Shown one piece after another: positions 8,907-17,898 of a DNA stretch of 48,411 nt. Source of the stretch: Bradyrhizobium altum (GTDB lineage Bacteria; Pseudomonadota; Alphaproteobacteria; Rhizobiales; Xanthobacteraceae); the NCBI RefSeq assembly GCF_020889705.1, contig NZ_JACMYP010000035.1, forward strand, positions 1 through 48,411, written 5' to 3'. Made by a program: the position numbers and the translations under genes. Positions within the stretch are counted from its first letter, which is position 1; every line of letters begins with the position of its first letter. The notes beneath the pieces were generated by a model, which searched no databases, had not been told where the DNA came from, and was given only the letters and a program-made list of their open reading frames with translations.

Positions 8907-9809
8907 ATGGAAGATAGCAGCGCTTTTGGCGAAGCGTTTGGCGAACGCCTGCGGGCACGCGCCACATCGTTCGTTCGCACATTGCGCCACACCCAGATCG
9001 CAGTGACGGAGGTGCGCAACGACGACCCTCCGCACGGTCTGTCAGGTGACCAAATACGTGAGGACGCGTTTCTGGTCACGTTGCAGCTGCGGGATTATCC
9101 TGCGCACGAGTATTTTGAGGAGGGGCGAATCGCAGGGCTGACGTCGCTCAAGGCCGGAGAGACGGTGCTCTACGACATGAAGCGCAACCCGCAATTCCTC
9201 ATCAACAACCCGATTCACAGCGTTCATTTCTATTTCCCGCGGGCCGCGCTCGAACTTGTTGCGGACGGCGCTGAAGCGAAGCGGATCGATGAGCTGCGGT
9301 ACCAGCCGGGCGCGGGGGTCGACGATGCGGTGATGCGCGGCCTGGTCGGCTCGCTCAGGCAGGCGTTCGAGCATCCCGAACAAGCTAGTCGCTTGTTCGT
9401 CGAACATGTCACGCTGGCTGCCTGCACCCATGCCGCGACGACCTATGGCGGTCTTCGGCCGGCGACCAGGCCCGCGCATGGCGGGCTCGCGCCGTGGCAA
9501 ATCAGGCGCGCGGAAGAGACGCTGGCGGCCGATCTCGAGGGAGATATCTCGCTGGCGGACCTCGCCAGCGATTGCGGCCTGTCAGCCAGCCATTTTTCCC
9601 GGGCGTTTCGACAATCAACCGGGCTGTCGCCGCATCAGTGGCTGCTGCGGCGCCGTGTGGAATTGGCGAAAAGCCTGCTGTCCGACCGCAAGCTGACACT
9701 GTCGGAAGTGGCGCTAGCCTGCGGATTCGCCGATCAGAGCCACTTTACGCGTGTGTTCTCGCGCCTCGCCGGGACCAGCCCGGGCGCTTGGCGCCGCAAC
9801 AGTGATTGA
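8907..9809 (+). CDS. AraC-family regulator, array member 1
   Basis: A 300-residue regulator with an N-terminal cupin-like sensor half (about 1-185) and a C-terminal AraC DNA-binding domain (about 200-298). Marks shared with the three other members are RTLRHTQIAVTE, AFLVTLQLRDYPAHEYF, VLYDMKRNPQF, VHFYFPRAAL and the end SHFTRVFSRLAGTSPGAWRR. I chose the ATG at 8907 (MEDSSAFGEAFGERL), with GAGGGGG just upstream; the frame opens at 8871. It is most like the member at 12370: they share HEYFE near residue 70 and nearly the same HTH. The ligand is not known. Confidence 0.92.
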   Translation: MEDSSAFGEAFGERLRARATSFVRTLRHTQIAVTEVRNDDPPHGLSGDQIREDAFLVTLQLRDYPAHEYFEEGRIAGLTSLKAGETVLYDMKRNPQFLINNPIHSVHFYFPRAALELVADGAEAKRIDELRYQPGAGVDDAVMRGLVGSLRQAFEHPEQASRLFVEHVTLAACTHAATTYGGLRPATRPAHGGLAPWQIRRAEETLAADLEGDISLADLASDCGLSASHFSRAFRQSTGLSPHQWLLRRRVELAKSLLSDRKLTLSEVALACGFADQSHFTRVFSRLAGTSPGAWRRNSD

Positions 9810-10021
9810 CGGAGTGCCGGCTAAGTTCAAGTTTCGCGGAATGCTTGATCCCCGAATCGGCTCGCCAATATCCAAGTTGCTGGAAGGCCAAAGACGACCA
9901 TCGAGGTTCGACACTCAGCCGCCTCACAAACCACGCCGGATTGAAACGCCAAGTCAGGCAGCCAAATGCCTGTCAGGTGCGGATCCGTTAGGGCGGAGCC
10001 GCGGCCCGGCGCCTCTTGCTC

Positions 10022-10930
10022 TCAGAACGGACGGCGCCAGCGCTCAGGATCGATTCCAACGTGGCGCGTGAACTCTGCGACGAAGTGGCCAACGCCTGAG
10101 TAGCCGGCCAAGCGGGCAATGTCCTCAAGCCCACGTTCCTCCCGAAGCAGGAGATCCTTGGCCCGCTTTATGCGGAGCCCCGACAACCACTCGTAGACGC
10201 TTTTTCCCGTGGTCTCTTGATAGGACCCGATCAATTGCAAGGCAGACATGCCACTCTCGTTCGCGAGGTCGGCGAGCCCGACGTCGCCGTCGATCTTGTC
10301 GGCCAGCATTTCCTCGAGCCGCGCTATTTGCTCCGGCGACAACGAGAAGCACTTGTCTGCCTGACCTTTGCGAGCCCAATTGCCATAGCTCTTCACCGCG
10401 TGAGCGGTTGCAGCGACCGCCATGTGATCGACAAACAGCCTATTGGCTCTTGCGGGATCACGGAACGACGGAAGGAGGCCCACCGCGAGATTGTGCAGGA
10501 CATTATCAATGACACCGCGTCCGGGGTCATGTTCGAATTCGTCAATCGGTGGAATTTCCTCGACCTCAACGATGGCGTTGAGCGCCGGGTGAGGAAGGTA
10601 AAAGGACACGTGGTGAAATGAGCTGATGCTGTTGGCCACGGGCGTGGACCTGAGGTCGTAGATGTTCGTAGTTCCGGCAGGAAGATACATCGTATCGATC
10701 TGCTTCCCGTTCAGCCACATGTCGTGCCTGGGCACGCTCCGCAATTGTACGATGACCAAGAAAGCATGTTCCGCCGGGATGGGCGCGGAAAGACCGGTAT
10801 TCGTCCCGTCGCAGCGTATCTCCGTCACCGCGATGTGCGCTTTTTTCAAGGTCCGCGCAACAAAGGCAGGTGCTGCATCGACGCCGAAGGTCTCTCGCAA
10901 TCGTTCTCCATATGCACCGTCTTCGGCCAT
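10022..10930 (-). CDS. AraC-family regulator, array member 2 (divergent HTH)
   Basis: A 302-residue paralogue of the array. The sensor half keeps the family marks (RTLKKAHIAVTEIRC, EHAFLVIVQLRSVPRHD, NIYDLRSTPVANS, VSFYLPHPAL). The DNA-binding half (about 200-300) departs from the others: the usual SHFTRAFR stretch is replaced by LQLIGSYQETTGKS and the end is VGHFVAEFTRHVGIDPERW, so its operator probably differs. The ATG at 10930 has GGGAGG upstream. It begins 20 nt after the stop of the next AraC gene on the same strand (11862-10951), so the two are likely one transcript. Confidence 0.9.
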   Translation of the reverse strand: MAEDGAYGERLRETFGVDAAPAFVARTLKKAHIAVTEIRCDGTNTGLSAPIPAEHAFLVIVQLRSVPRHDMWLNGKQIDTMYLPAGTTNIYDLRSTPVANSISSFHHVSFYLPHPALNAIVEVEEIPPIDEFEHDPGRGVIDNVLHNLAVGLLPSFRDPARANRLFVDHMAVAATAHAVKSYGNWARKGQADKCFSLSPEQIARLEEMLADKIDGDVGLADLANESGMSALQLIGSYQETTGKSVYEWLSGLRIKRAKDLLLREERGLEDIARLAGYSGVGHFVAEFTRHVGIDPERWRRPF

Positions 10931-10950
10931 CAGGGAGCCTCCCAATTGTC

Positions 10951-11862
10951 CTATCGGTTTTCTCGTCTCCACGCGCCGGGGCTTGTACCTGCGACATTGG
11001 TGAACGCTCGCGTAAAGTGGCTTTGGTCGGCAAACCCACAGTCAAGCGCGATATCAAAAATCGTTTGGGCGCTGTTGCGGAGAAGATCTTTGGCAACTTC
11101 GACCCTGCGAAGGACAAGCCACCGGTGAGGTGCGACCCCCACCGACCGCCGAAACGCCCTTGCAAAATGACCCGCTGACATACGACATTCCGCGGCGATC
11201 ATGGCGAGGGGTACATCGCCACTCAGATTGGCATCCATGATCTCTTTGGCCCTGCGCTCGTTACGGTGGGACAGGCCGCCGCGTATCGGCTTCTGATCAA
11301 TCCTCAGTCCGCCATAGGCATGTGCGACGTGGGTGGCTACAGCCAGCGTGGTGTGATCAAGGTATAGTCGGCTTATGGCGTCCGGATTCTCGAAGGCCGG
11401 AAGGATCGCCGCACTCAGTGCTTGCACGATAGGATCGTCCGTGCCTACGCCGGGCGGGTGTCGCAGATCATCAATGCGAGGCGCATCGCTCTCGTCGGCA
11501 ATCGCATCGAATGTCGAGCGCGGAAGATAGAACATCAGGCAGTTCGACGTGCTGCGCATGTAGGCGATGGGATTGGTTCTCAGATCGTAGAAGGTGGTTT
11601 GCCCCTTCAAGAAGGGAATCTTCTTCACCGCCTTGCCGTCGACCCAGAGTTCGTGGTCGACGCAATCCTCGCTGTGGCACGCCACGAGATAGGCATCCTC
11701 GATCGGAATGGGATCGGTCAGGCCTTGATTGGGTCTGCGACATTGCAAATGGGTGACGGCAATCTCGGCGCGCTTCAGCGTACTCGTGACGAACGCGGGC
11801 GCCTCGTCTTCGAGATGGAAGCGATCCGACAGTTCGCGTCCATAGACTCCCTGCGTGCTCAT
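10951..11862 (-). CDS. AraC-family regulator, array member 3
   Basis: A 303-residue member of the same subfamily. The sensor half carries STLKRAEIAVTHLQC, DAYLVACHSEDCVDHE and TFYDLRTNPIAYM. The C-terminal HTH domain has LAMIAAECRMSAGHFARAFR and ends with SHFTRAFTNVAGTSPGAWRR. The ATG at 11862 (MSTQGVYG) has a perfect AGGAGG ribosome site; an open frame to 11925 adds unrelated residues. It is the first gene of a two-gene minus-strand unit and has a TTGACA box about 110 nt upstream. Two cysteines in the sensor half (QC, HSEDC) are not shared with array members 1 and 4. Confidence 0.9.
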   Translation of the reverse strand: MSTQGVYGRELSDRFHLEDEAPAFVTSTLKRAEIAVTHLQCRRPNQGLTDPIPIEDAYLVACHSEDCVDHELWVDGKAVKKIPFLKGQTTFYDLRTNPIAYMRSTSNCLMFYLPRSTFDAIADESDAPRIDDLRHPPGVGTDDPIVQALSAAILPAFENPDAISRLYLDHTTLAVATHVAHAYGGLRIDQKPIRGGLSHRNERRAKEIMDANLSGDVPLAMIAAECRMSAGHFARAFRRSVGVAPHRWLVLRRVEVAKDLLRNSAQTIFDIALDCGFADQSHFTRAFTNVAGTSPGAWRRENR

Positions 11863-11948
11863 TGAGAGCCTCCTGTCCGGGATTCTTCTTCGCAAGGGTG
11901 CAACTCGGGGAAACCCGCGCACCACCCTTAGGCTGCCATCTTACCTCC

Positions 11949-11977
11949 CGCTATTGGGAAAACATCGTTTTTGTCAA
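11949..11977 (-). promoter_or_regulatory. Possible promoter of the minus-strand AraC pair
   Basis: On the minus strand a perfect TTGACA lies at 11977-11972, and ATAGCG follows after 17 nt, about 85 nt before the start codon at 11862. The -35 match is ideal; the -10 match is poor. Confidence 0.35.
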
Positions 11978-12050
11978 ATCCCGGCTTTTTGTCGAAAGCG
12001 GTCTCAGCCGGCTAGGCAAGGAATCGATTGGGGCCATATGCGGACCCCTT

Positions 12051-12160
12051 TTCGAAGTCGCCGTTGCCCGAGGCTCTGATGATCAAGGCCACTTTACCTG
12101 TGTGTTCCGCCTCGCCGGGACCAGCCTGGGCGCTTGGCACCGCACCGCAACAGCGGCTAA
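12051..12160 (+). pseudogene. Remnant of an AraC-family gene 3' end
   Basis: The plus strand still reads DDQGHFTCVFRLAGTSLGAW here, matching the terminal ADQSHFTRVFSRLAGTSPGAW of the gene ending at 9809. Similarity is also clear at DNA level, for example CCACTTTAC and CTCGCCGGGACCAGCC in the same order. One codon is missing after VF and the original stop is lost. Nothing of the sensor half or the first HTH is recognisable upstream. It is best explained as the leftover of another array copy lost by deletion or unequal recombination. Confidence 0.75.
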
Positions 12161-12369
12161 ACGTCGGCTTAATGATCGGAATCGACAATCCGCGCACGTT
12201 TTTTCAATCATCTGCCCGACAACCCCGTCAATCTACGGGGAAATAGCCGCCAGTCGCCGCGGATTTGTATGCTTTCGGCATGTTCTAGCCAGCGCTTTCG
12301 CGACGGCGGCTACAGTACAGATTGGCCACCGAATCCGGTACGGCAACACTCAAGCGATCGAGACTTGGG

Positions 12370-13275
12370 ATGCAAGAAAGCAGCGGCTACGGCGAACGGT
12401 TCGGCGAGCGCTTGCGGGCGAAGGCGACCGCGTTCGTTTCGCGCACCCTTCGCAATACCGATATCGCGGTCACCGAGCTACGCTCTGACAACCCCGAGCT
12501 CGGCATATCGGCGCCGCTGGTGCGCGAAGACGCCTATCTGATCGGCTTCCATTTCGTCGACTACCCGGTGCACGAGTATTTCGAGGACGACCGCGTCGCT
12601 CCCGTGACATCGCTCAGAGCCGGAAACACCACGCTCTACGACCTCAAGCGCAGTCCGCAATTCACCATCAACAAGGCATGCCACTGCGTTCATTTCTACT
12701 TTCCGCGGACGGCCCTGAACATCATCGCGGATAGCGCCGAAGCGGCCCAAATCGGCGAGTTGCGCTACCAGCCCGGCGTCGGAATCGACGATCCCATCAT
12801 GCGCGCGCTCACCTCCTCGCTCGTCCCTGCATTCGAAGCACCGGAACAGGCCAGCCGGGTCTTCATCGACCATGTGACGCTTGCGGTCGGCATTCATGTC
12901 GCCAAAACCTATGGGGGCATGATCTCCGCGGTCCGGCCCCCCCGCGGCGGATTGGCGCCATGGCAACTAAGGCGAGTGCAGGATGTCCTTGCTGCCAACC
13001 TCCGTGGTGACATTTCGTTGGCCGATCTAGCGAACGAGTGCGGCCTCTCAGCGAGTCACTTCACCCGTGCCTTCCGGCAATCGACCGGTCTTTCACCGCA
13101 CCAGTGGCTGCTGCGGCATCGCGTGGAAATGGCCAAGCACCTGCTGCGCGATCGACAGATCCCCCTCTCCGACATCGCCCTCGCCTGCGGCTTCGGTGAC
13201 CAGAGCCACTTTACCCGCGTTTTCACCCGCCTGACGGGTATCAGCCCCGGTGCCTGGCGCCGAACTCTGGACTGA
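12370..13275 (+). CDS. AraC-family regulator, array member 4
   Basis: A 301-residue regulator closest to the one at 8907. Shared stretches include SRTLRNTDIAVTELRSDN, VHEYFEDDRVAPVTSLRAG, LYDLKRSPQFTIN, and an almost identical HTH half (SLADLANECGLSASHFTRAFR, SPHQWLLRHRVEMAKHLL). I prefer the ATG at 12370 (MQESSGYGERFGERL), which aligns with the other members; a TTG at 12322 is in frame, and no strong ribosome site is seen for either. The near-identical recognition helices suggest overlapping operators with the 8907 protein (inference). The ligand is unknown. Confidence 0.91.
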   Translation: MQESSGYGERFGERLRAKATAFVSRTLRNTDIAVTELRSDNPELGISAPLVREDAYLIGFHFVDYPVHEYFEDDRVAPVTSLRAGNTTLYDLKRSPQFTINKACHCVHFYFPRTALNIIADSAEAAQIGELRYQPGVGIDDPIMRALTSSLVPAFEAPEQASRVFIDHVTLAVGIHVAKTYGGMISAVRPPRGGLAPWQLRRVQDVLAANLRGDISLADLANECGLSASHFTRAFRQSTGLSPHQWLLRHRVEMAKHLLRDRQIPLSDIALACGFGDQSHFTRVFTRLTGISPGAWRRTLD

Positions 13276-13385
13276 CGCCGTCATTCGCTTCTTGGTCGAA
13301 ATCGGCAAAGCCTGCGGCATTCTGACAATCGTTTTCCGCAAGAGCGATGCAAATAGCAGCATCGCACCTTGCAGGAGAATCACTC

Positions 13386-14288
13386 GTGACCGACCAGGGC
13401 GCCTACGGACAGCGGCTTGCAGATGTCTTTCAGCTCGAGCGTGCGCCGTCGTTCGTCACGCGCTCGCTGCAGAAGTCGACAATCGCCGTCACCGAAATCA
13501 AATGCGGCATCACCAACCACGGCCTGACCGCGCCGATTCCACGCGAAGAGGCCTTTCTGATTACACTGCAGCTGCGGGATTGCCCGAGGCACGATCTGTT
13601 CATCGATGATCGGCAGGTGCCGAGCGGCCATTTGCAGGCTGGCTCCGTCTGCATCTACGACCTGCGATCCAGCCCGGTCGCCAACAGCATCAGCCCTTTT
13701 CATTCGCTGCACTTCTACGTGCCGCGGGCAGCGCTCAATGCCATTGCCGATATGGAAGACAGTGGCCGGGTCGACGAATTCGACAACAAGCCGGGCCTCG
13801 GCACCAGAGATGCGACCCTCGGCGGCCTTGGCGAAGCCCTGCTCCCTGCGTTCCGCCGTCCCGAGGAGGCCGATCAGCTCTTCGTGGATCACTTGACGAT
13901 CGCCGCCATGGGCCACGCGATCAAGACCTATGGCGTGGCACCGCGACAGGCTTCATCGGTCGTTACGGCCTTGACGCCGATGCAGGTCCGCCGCGCCGAG
14001 GAGCTGTTGAGCTCCCGTTTGGATGGCGAACTCTTCGTATCCGACCTTGCAAGCGAGTGCGGGCTTCCGACCGCTGCATTCCTGCGGGCGTTCCGCGCGG
14101 CGACCGGCGTCAGCCCCCATCGCTGGTTGATGCAGTATCGGGTCGAGCATGCCAAATCCCTGCTGAAGCGAGCGCCGGTCAGTCTGAGTGAAGTCGCCAG
14201 GCTGTGCGGGTTCGCCACCGACGATCACATGGCGCGGAGTTTCAGGCGTGTCACCGGCCAGCATCCCAAGAACTGGAGGAAGGGATAG
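13386..14288 (+). CDS. AraC-family regulator, array member 5 (GTG start)
   Basis: A 300-residue paralogue. The sensor half shows TRSLQKSTIAVTEIKC, EAFLITLQLRDCPRHD, CIYDLRSSPVANS and LHFYVPRAALNAI, closer to the member at 10930 than to 8907 and 12370. The HTH half has LFVSDLASECGLPTAAFLRAFR and ends with DDHMARSFRRVTGQHPKNW, so its DNA target is probably different. I chose the GTG at 13386 because AGGAG lies about 11 nt upstream and the N-terminus then aligns (TDQGAYGQRL); an ATG at 13347 is in frame. It ends 64 nt before the histidine kinase gene and may be cotranscribed with it. Confidence 0.9.
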   Translation: MTDQGAYGQRLADVFQLERAPSFVTRSLQKSTIAVTEIKCGITNHGLTAPIPREEAFLITLQLRDCPRHDLFIDDRQVPSGHLQAGSVCIYDLRSSPVANSISPFHSLHFYVPRAALNAIADMEDSGRVDEFDNKPGLGTRDATLGGLGEALLPAFRRPEEADQLFVDHLTIAAMGHAIKTYGVAPRQASSVVTALTPMQVRRAEELLSSRLDGELFVSDLASECGLPTAAFLRAFRAATGVSPHRWLMQYRVEHAKSLLKRAPVSLSEVARLCGFATDDHMARSFRRVTGQHPKNWRKG

Positions 14289-14352
14289 GCCGCAGACGAA
14301 GGATTCAGCCGGGCCAACCGGCCGATTGCGCTTCGCGACATCTCGGCGAGCA

Positions 14353-16791
14353 ATGGTCATGAAACAGTTGAGGAAAACAGACACCATCATCGAACGGAAA
14401 CCGCTGGACGCCGGCCAGAGCGCGACGACCAGCTTCCTCTCCGAGTTCGTGGGTGCCCTTCTCAACACCAAGCGGCCGCCGAATGTACTCGTGCCGCAAG
14501 CCACCTCGCTCGGCGAGCAGGTACGGTATCTCGCAAAGCTTTGGCTTTTTGGCGTCGTCCTGATGACCGCGGCGACCTGGGGGATGGTGAGGCTCGATAT
14601 CTTCGATCGCCCGGGCACCGCGGCTCTCGTCTATCTGCTCATCATCGTCGTGCTTTCGCTGATGGACAGCTTCATCACCTCGGCGATCTTCTCTTTGGTC
14701 GCGGTCGGCTGCCTGGACTACTTTTTCATGCTGCCGCTCTATTCCCTCGAGATTACAAGCACGCAGGACATGGTGGCGCTCGCGGCTTTCATCGCAACCT
14801 CGTTTGCGATCACGACGCTGGTGCGCAGGGCACGGCACTTCGGCGAGGCGCAGCATCAGCAGGCCCATCTTCTCGACCTGACGCCCGATGCGATCCTCGT
14901 CCTCGACGTCAATCGCGTCATCACATACTGGAATCGCGGCGCCGAGAACCTGTTTGGCTGGAAACGCGATGAGGCGATCGGAAAAGTCGCACACCTTCTG
15001 TTGAAGACTGCTTATCCCGCCCCGCTCGACGAAATTCTCGAAACCTCGAAGCGCATGGGGCGCTGGGAAGGCGAGCTTGTCCAGACAAACCGGGACGGCG
15101 GGCAGGTCTATGTCCAGAGCAAGTTGATCCTGCGACGGGACGTTCGCGGAAATCCGATCGGCGCCCTCGAGAGCAATACCGACATCACGGCCCGAAAGCG
15201 CGCCGAAGAGGCGCTTCGCAGGAGCCAGGCCGCGTATCTGTCGGAAGCGCAGCGACTGAGCCATACCGGCAGCTTCGGCTGGAACGTAACGACCGGCGAA
15301 CTGACCTGGTCGGAGGAAAGCTTCAGGATATTCGGATATGACCGAACAACCAGCCCGACGCTCGATATGTTGTTTCAACGCGTCCATCCGGAGGATCGCG
15401 ACCTCGTGCAGCGGACGCTGGAGCAGGCAACCTCGCGCGAGGAGTCACTCGATTTCGAGCATCGGGCGCAGATGCCGGATGGCTCGATCAAGACCTTGCA
15501 CGTCGTCGGCCGGCCATCAACCGACGAGAGCGGCCAAGTCAAGATGATCGGCGCCGTCATGGACGTGACGTCGCACAAAATTGCCTACGACGCCATGGAG
15601 AACAGCGAACTGCGCTATCGCAATCTCTTCAAGTTCATGCCGATCTCGCTCTGGAAGCTCGACGTGCGCCGGCTGATGGAGATGTTCGACGAGTTGAAGG
15701 GGAACGGTGTGACCGACTTCCGCGCCTATCTCTCGGACCATCCCGAGTTCTTCAACCGCGCAACGGATGTCATCATTGCCGAGGAGGTCAACGAAGCGAC
15801 CGTCCGCATGTTCGGGGCCAGCAGGCAGGAAGAACTGCTTGGATCGATCGGGCGCTTCTTCAAGATGCGTCCAGACACGATGGAGCGAATCCTGGAAAGC
15901 CGCTTCAACGACGATGCGCTGTTTGAGGAGAAATCGCAGCTCGTCACAATAGACGGCCGCCTGATCGACGTGCTCCTGACCGCGGAGCGCACCGAGTTCG
16001 GCGTCGCCCTCGCCGGTCTTGTCGAACTGACGGATCTCGTGCGAACGCAAGAGACCGTGGATCGGTTGCAGATTGAGTTTGCCCATGCTGCCCGCGTTTC
16101 GACATTGGGTGAGCTTACCGCTTCGATCGCCCATGAACTGAACCAGCCCCTCGGAGCGATCACAACCAATTGCGAGGCCGGCTTGCGATGGCTCGATCGG
16201 CCGGAGCCGAACCTGAATGAGGTCCTCGCCCTGATCCGGCGCAGTCTTGCTGATGCGCGGCGTGCGGCGGACATCATCGCCCGGGTGCGCGCCATGGCAG
16301 CACGCCGCGCCCCTGAGCGCGTACTTGTCGGACCTCACGACGTGATCCTCGAGGCCCTGCAATTCCTCCGTCACGAAGTCGAGTGGCGCGGTGTCACCGT
16401 GTCACACGTCTTTTCGCCCGCGGCGCCGCAGGTTCTGGCAGATAGGACCCTGCTGCATCAGGTCATCGTCAACCTCGCCGTCAATGCCATGCAGGCGATG
16501 GCCCAGGTCGGGACGGCCGAGCGCAGGATCACGGTGCGGACGGCTTCCTCCGACGGAGCCATGTTGCGCTGTAGCGTCGAGGACAGCGGCCCGGGAATCG
16601 AGCCCGATCACCTGCCCCGCCTGTTCGACAGCTTCTTCACCACCAAGCCGGGCGGCATGGGGATGGGATTGTCCATCTGTCATTCCATCATCGAGGCGCA
16701 TGGCGGACGGATCGAAGCCGACAATGGCAGCATCCACGGCGGCGCTCGATTCTCGTTTACGCTTCCGGCGGCCGGCGGAACCCTACAATAG
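14353..16791 (+). CDS. Membrane PAS sensor histidine kinase (DUF4118, PAS-PAS, HisKA, HATPase)
   Basis: An 812-residue kinase. Four hydrophobic segments at about 60-155 form a KdpD-like DUF4118 membrane region (ending LVRRARHFGE). Two PAS domains follow at about 175-285 and 290-400, then a third PAS-like segment to about 560. The HisKA motif SIAHELNQPLGAI contains the phospho-acceptor His594, and the ATPase has NLAVNAMQAM, DSGPGIEPDHL and GMGMGLSICHSI. The PAS lacks the haem-ligand histidine context of FixL, so oxygen sensing through haem is not supported. The start at 14353 (or 14359) follows a GGCGAG sequence. The FixJ-like regulator at 4343 is a plausible partner. Confidence 0.92.
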   Translation: MVMKQLRKTDTIIERKPLDAGQSATTSFLSEFVGALLNTKRPPNVLVPQATSLGEQVRYLAKLWLFGVVLMTAATWGMVRLDIFDRPGTAALVYLLIIVVLSLMDSFITSAIFSLVAVGCLDYFFMLPLYSLEITSTQDMVALAAFIATSFAITTLVRRARHFGEAQHQQAHLLDLTPDAILVLDVNRVITYWNRGAENLFGWKRDEAIGKVAHLLLKTAYPAPLDEILETSKRMGRWEGELVQTNRDGGQVYVQSKLILRRDVRGNPIGALESNTDITARKRAEEALRRSQAAYLSEAQRLSHTGSFGWNVTTGELTWSEESFRIFGYDRTTSPTLDMLFQRVHPEDRDLVQRTLEQATSREESLDFEHRAQMPDGSIKTLHVVGRPSTDESGQVKMIGAVMDVTSHKIAYDAMENSELRYRNLFKFMPISLWKLDVRRLMEMFDELKGNGVTDFRAYLSDHPEFFNRATDVIIAEEVNEATVRMFGASRQEELLGSIGRFFKMRPDTMERILESRFNDDALFEEKSQLVTIDGRLIDVLLTAERTEFGVALAGLVELTDLVRTQETVDRLQIEFAHAARVSTLGELTASIAHELNQPLGAITTNCEAGLRWLDRPEPNLNEVLALIRRSLADARRAADIIARVRAMAARRAPERVLVGPHDVILEALQFLRHEVEWRGVTVSHVFSPAAPQVLADRTLLHQVIVNLAVNAMQAMAQVGTAERRITVRTASSDGAMLRCSVEDSGPGIEPDHLPRLFDSFFTTKPGGMGMGLSICHSIIEAHGGRIEADNGSIHGGARFSFTLPAAGGTLQ

Positions 16792-16967
16792 CCATTGCAA
16801 CGCGCCAACACGACCTGTGGGCGGCATGGCGGCGGCCAACAGAAGCGCAAAACCATCCCAGAGGTCGCAATCCCATTCAATATGGCGAACGGAGCCTGAG
16901 GCATTGTCGCCGGCGACGCGGATCGAACCCGATCGCGTGTCGGACGCGTTGGCCCCACAGGTGACAG

Positions 16968-17897
16968 ATGCCCGAATCCGTCTTGAAATCAGCACCGCGC
17001 GCAGACGCGCCGACAGCCACTCCCCGCCTGTTCGTGCTCGAACTGAATGCCGGCAACATTCATTCGATGAATATCGATGGCTCGGACAAGAAGACCATCG
17101 TGACCGGGTGCCGGCATCCGGACGGAATCGTCGTCGACGTCGAGGACGGCCACATCTACTGGACCAATATGGGCGTTCCCAGCAAGAACGACGGCTCGAT
17201 CGAGCGCGCGGATCTCGACGGCGGCAGTCGCAGGACGATCGTCGCGGAGGGAGGCACCTACACACCCAAGCAGATCATTCTCGATAAGAAGGCCGGCAAG
17301 CTCTATTGGTGCGATCGCGAGGGGATGCGCGTCATGCGCGCGAACCTCGACGGCTCCCAACTGGAAACGCTGATCGAGGCCGGGCACGGCGATGCAGATC
17401 GCCGCGACCAGACCAAATGGTGCGTTGGCCTCACGATCGATCACATTCACAACAAGATCTACTGGACACAGAAAGGCCCCGACAATGCCGGCCGAGGCTG
17501 CATCTTCCGCGCCAATCTCGAGATTCCCAAGGGCGAGACACCGGCCGGCCGTACCGACATCGAAGTGTTCTTCGGCCGCCTGCCAGAACCCATCGACCTC
17601 GAACTCGATGCCAGGAACCGGGTCCTTTACTGGACCGATCGCGGCGACGCACCGCGCGGCAACACCGTGAACCGGGCCTCGATCGACAACAAGCCGGCCG
17701 AACCGGACATCGTGCTGACCCACCTCATGGAAGCGATCGGCATCGCGCTCGACGTCCCCAACAACCGGATGTTCGTGACGGATTTCGCGGGATCTTTGTA
17801 CTCGTCAAAGCTGGACGGGTCGGCCGAGCGCAACTTCCTCTACGCCCAGGGCAACCTCACCGGCATCGCCTATGCCGAAATCCCGAAGGAGATCTGA
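16968..17897 (+). CDS. YWTD-repeat beta-propeller protein (LDLR class B / SMP-30-like)
   Basis: This 309-residue protein is built of repeated beta-propeller blades: IYWTNMG, LYWCDREG, IYWTQKG, LYWTDRG and MFVTDFAG, each preceded by an aspartate and a hydrophobic strand. No signal peptide is visible, so it should be cytoplasmic. Related folds include lactonases and sugar-acid binding proteins, but catalytic residues cannot be assigned here. It starts at an ATG with AGGTGA 8 nt upstream. The next gene begins 1 nt after its stop, so it is very likely co-translated with the 3-hydroxyacyl-CoA dehydrogenase. A hydrolase or lactonase step in that pathway is possible but speculative. Confidence 0.85.
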   Translation: MPESVLKSAPRADAPTATPRLFVLELNAGNIHSMNIDGSDKKTIVTGCRHPDGIVVDVEDGHIYWTNMGVPSKNDGSIERADLDGGSRRTIVAEGGTYTPKQIILDKKAGKLYWCDREGMRVMRANLDGSQLETLIEAGHGDADRRDQTKWCVGLTIDHIHNKIYWTQKGPDNAGRGCIFRANLEIPKGETPAGRTDIEVFFGRLPEPIDLELDARNRVLYWTDRGDAPRGNTVNRASIDNKPAEPDIVLTHLMEAIGIALDVPNNRMFVTDFAGSLYSSKLDGSAERNFLYAQGNLTGIAYAEIPKEI

Positions 17898-17898
17898 C

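Larger units (their letters stand above)
11863..12369. other. Divergent region between AraC genes, 507 nt, with a gene remnant
   Basis: No intact gene. It contains a possible promoter for the minus-strand AraC pair (TTGACA at 11972-11977), a decayed AraC 3' end (about 12051-12160, listed separately), and a small hairpin CCCCGT/ACGGGG at 12223-12240 upstream of the plus-strand AraC gene. Confidence 0.5.

Noticed and set aside
10217..10240. TTGAT...ATCAA sequence within the AraC gene
   Set aside because: The spacer is 8 nt instead of 4 and the site is inside coding sequence.
14305..15387. Minus-strand frame of 360 codons
   Set aside because: Antisense to the histidine kinase; Arg/Asp/Gln-rich composition typical of shadow frames.
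14353..16791. Histidine kinase as FixL oxygen sensor
   Set aside because: The first PAS reads VAHLLLKTAYPAPLDEIL where FixL has its haem histidine; no equivalent His is seen, so haem-based sensing is not claimed.
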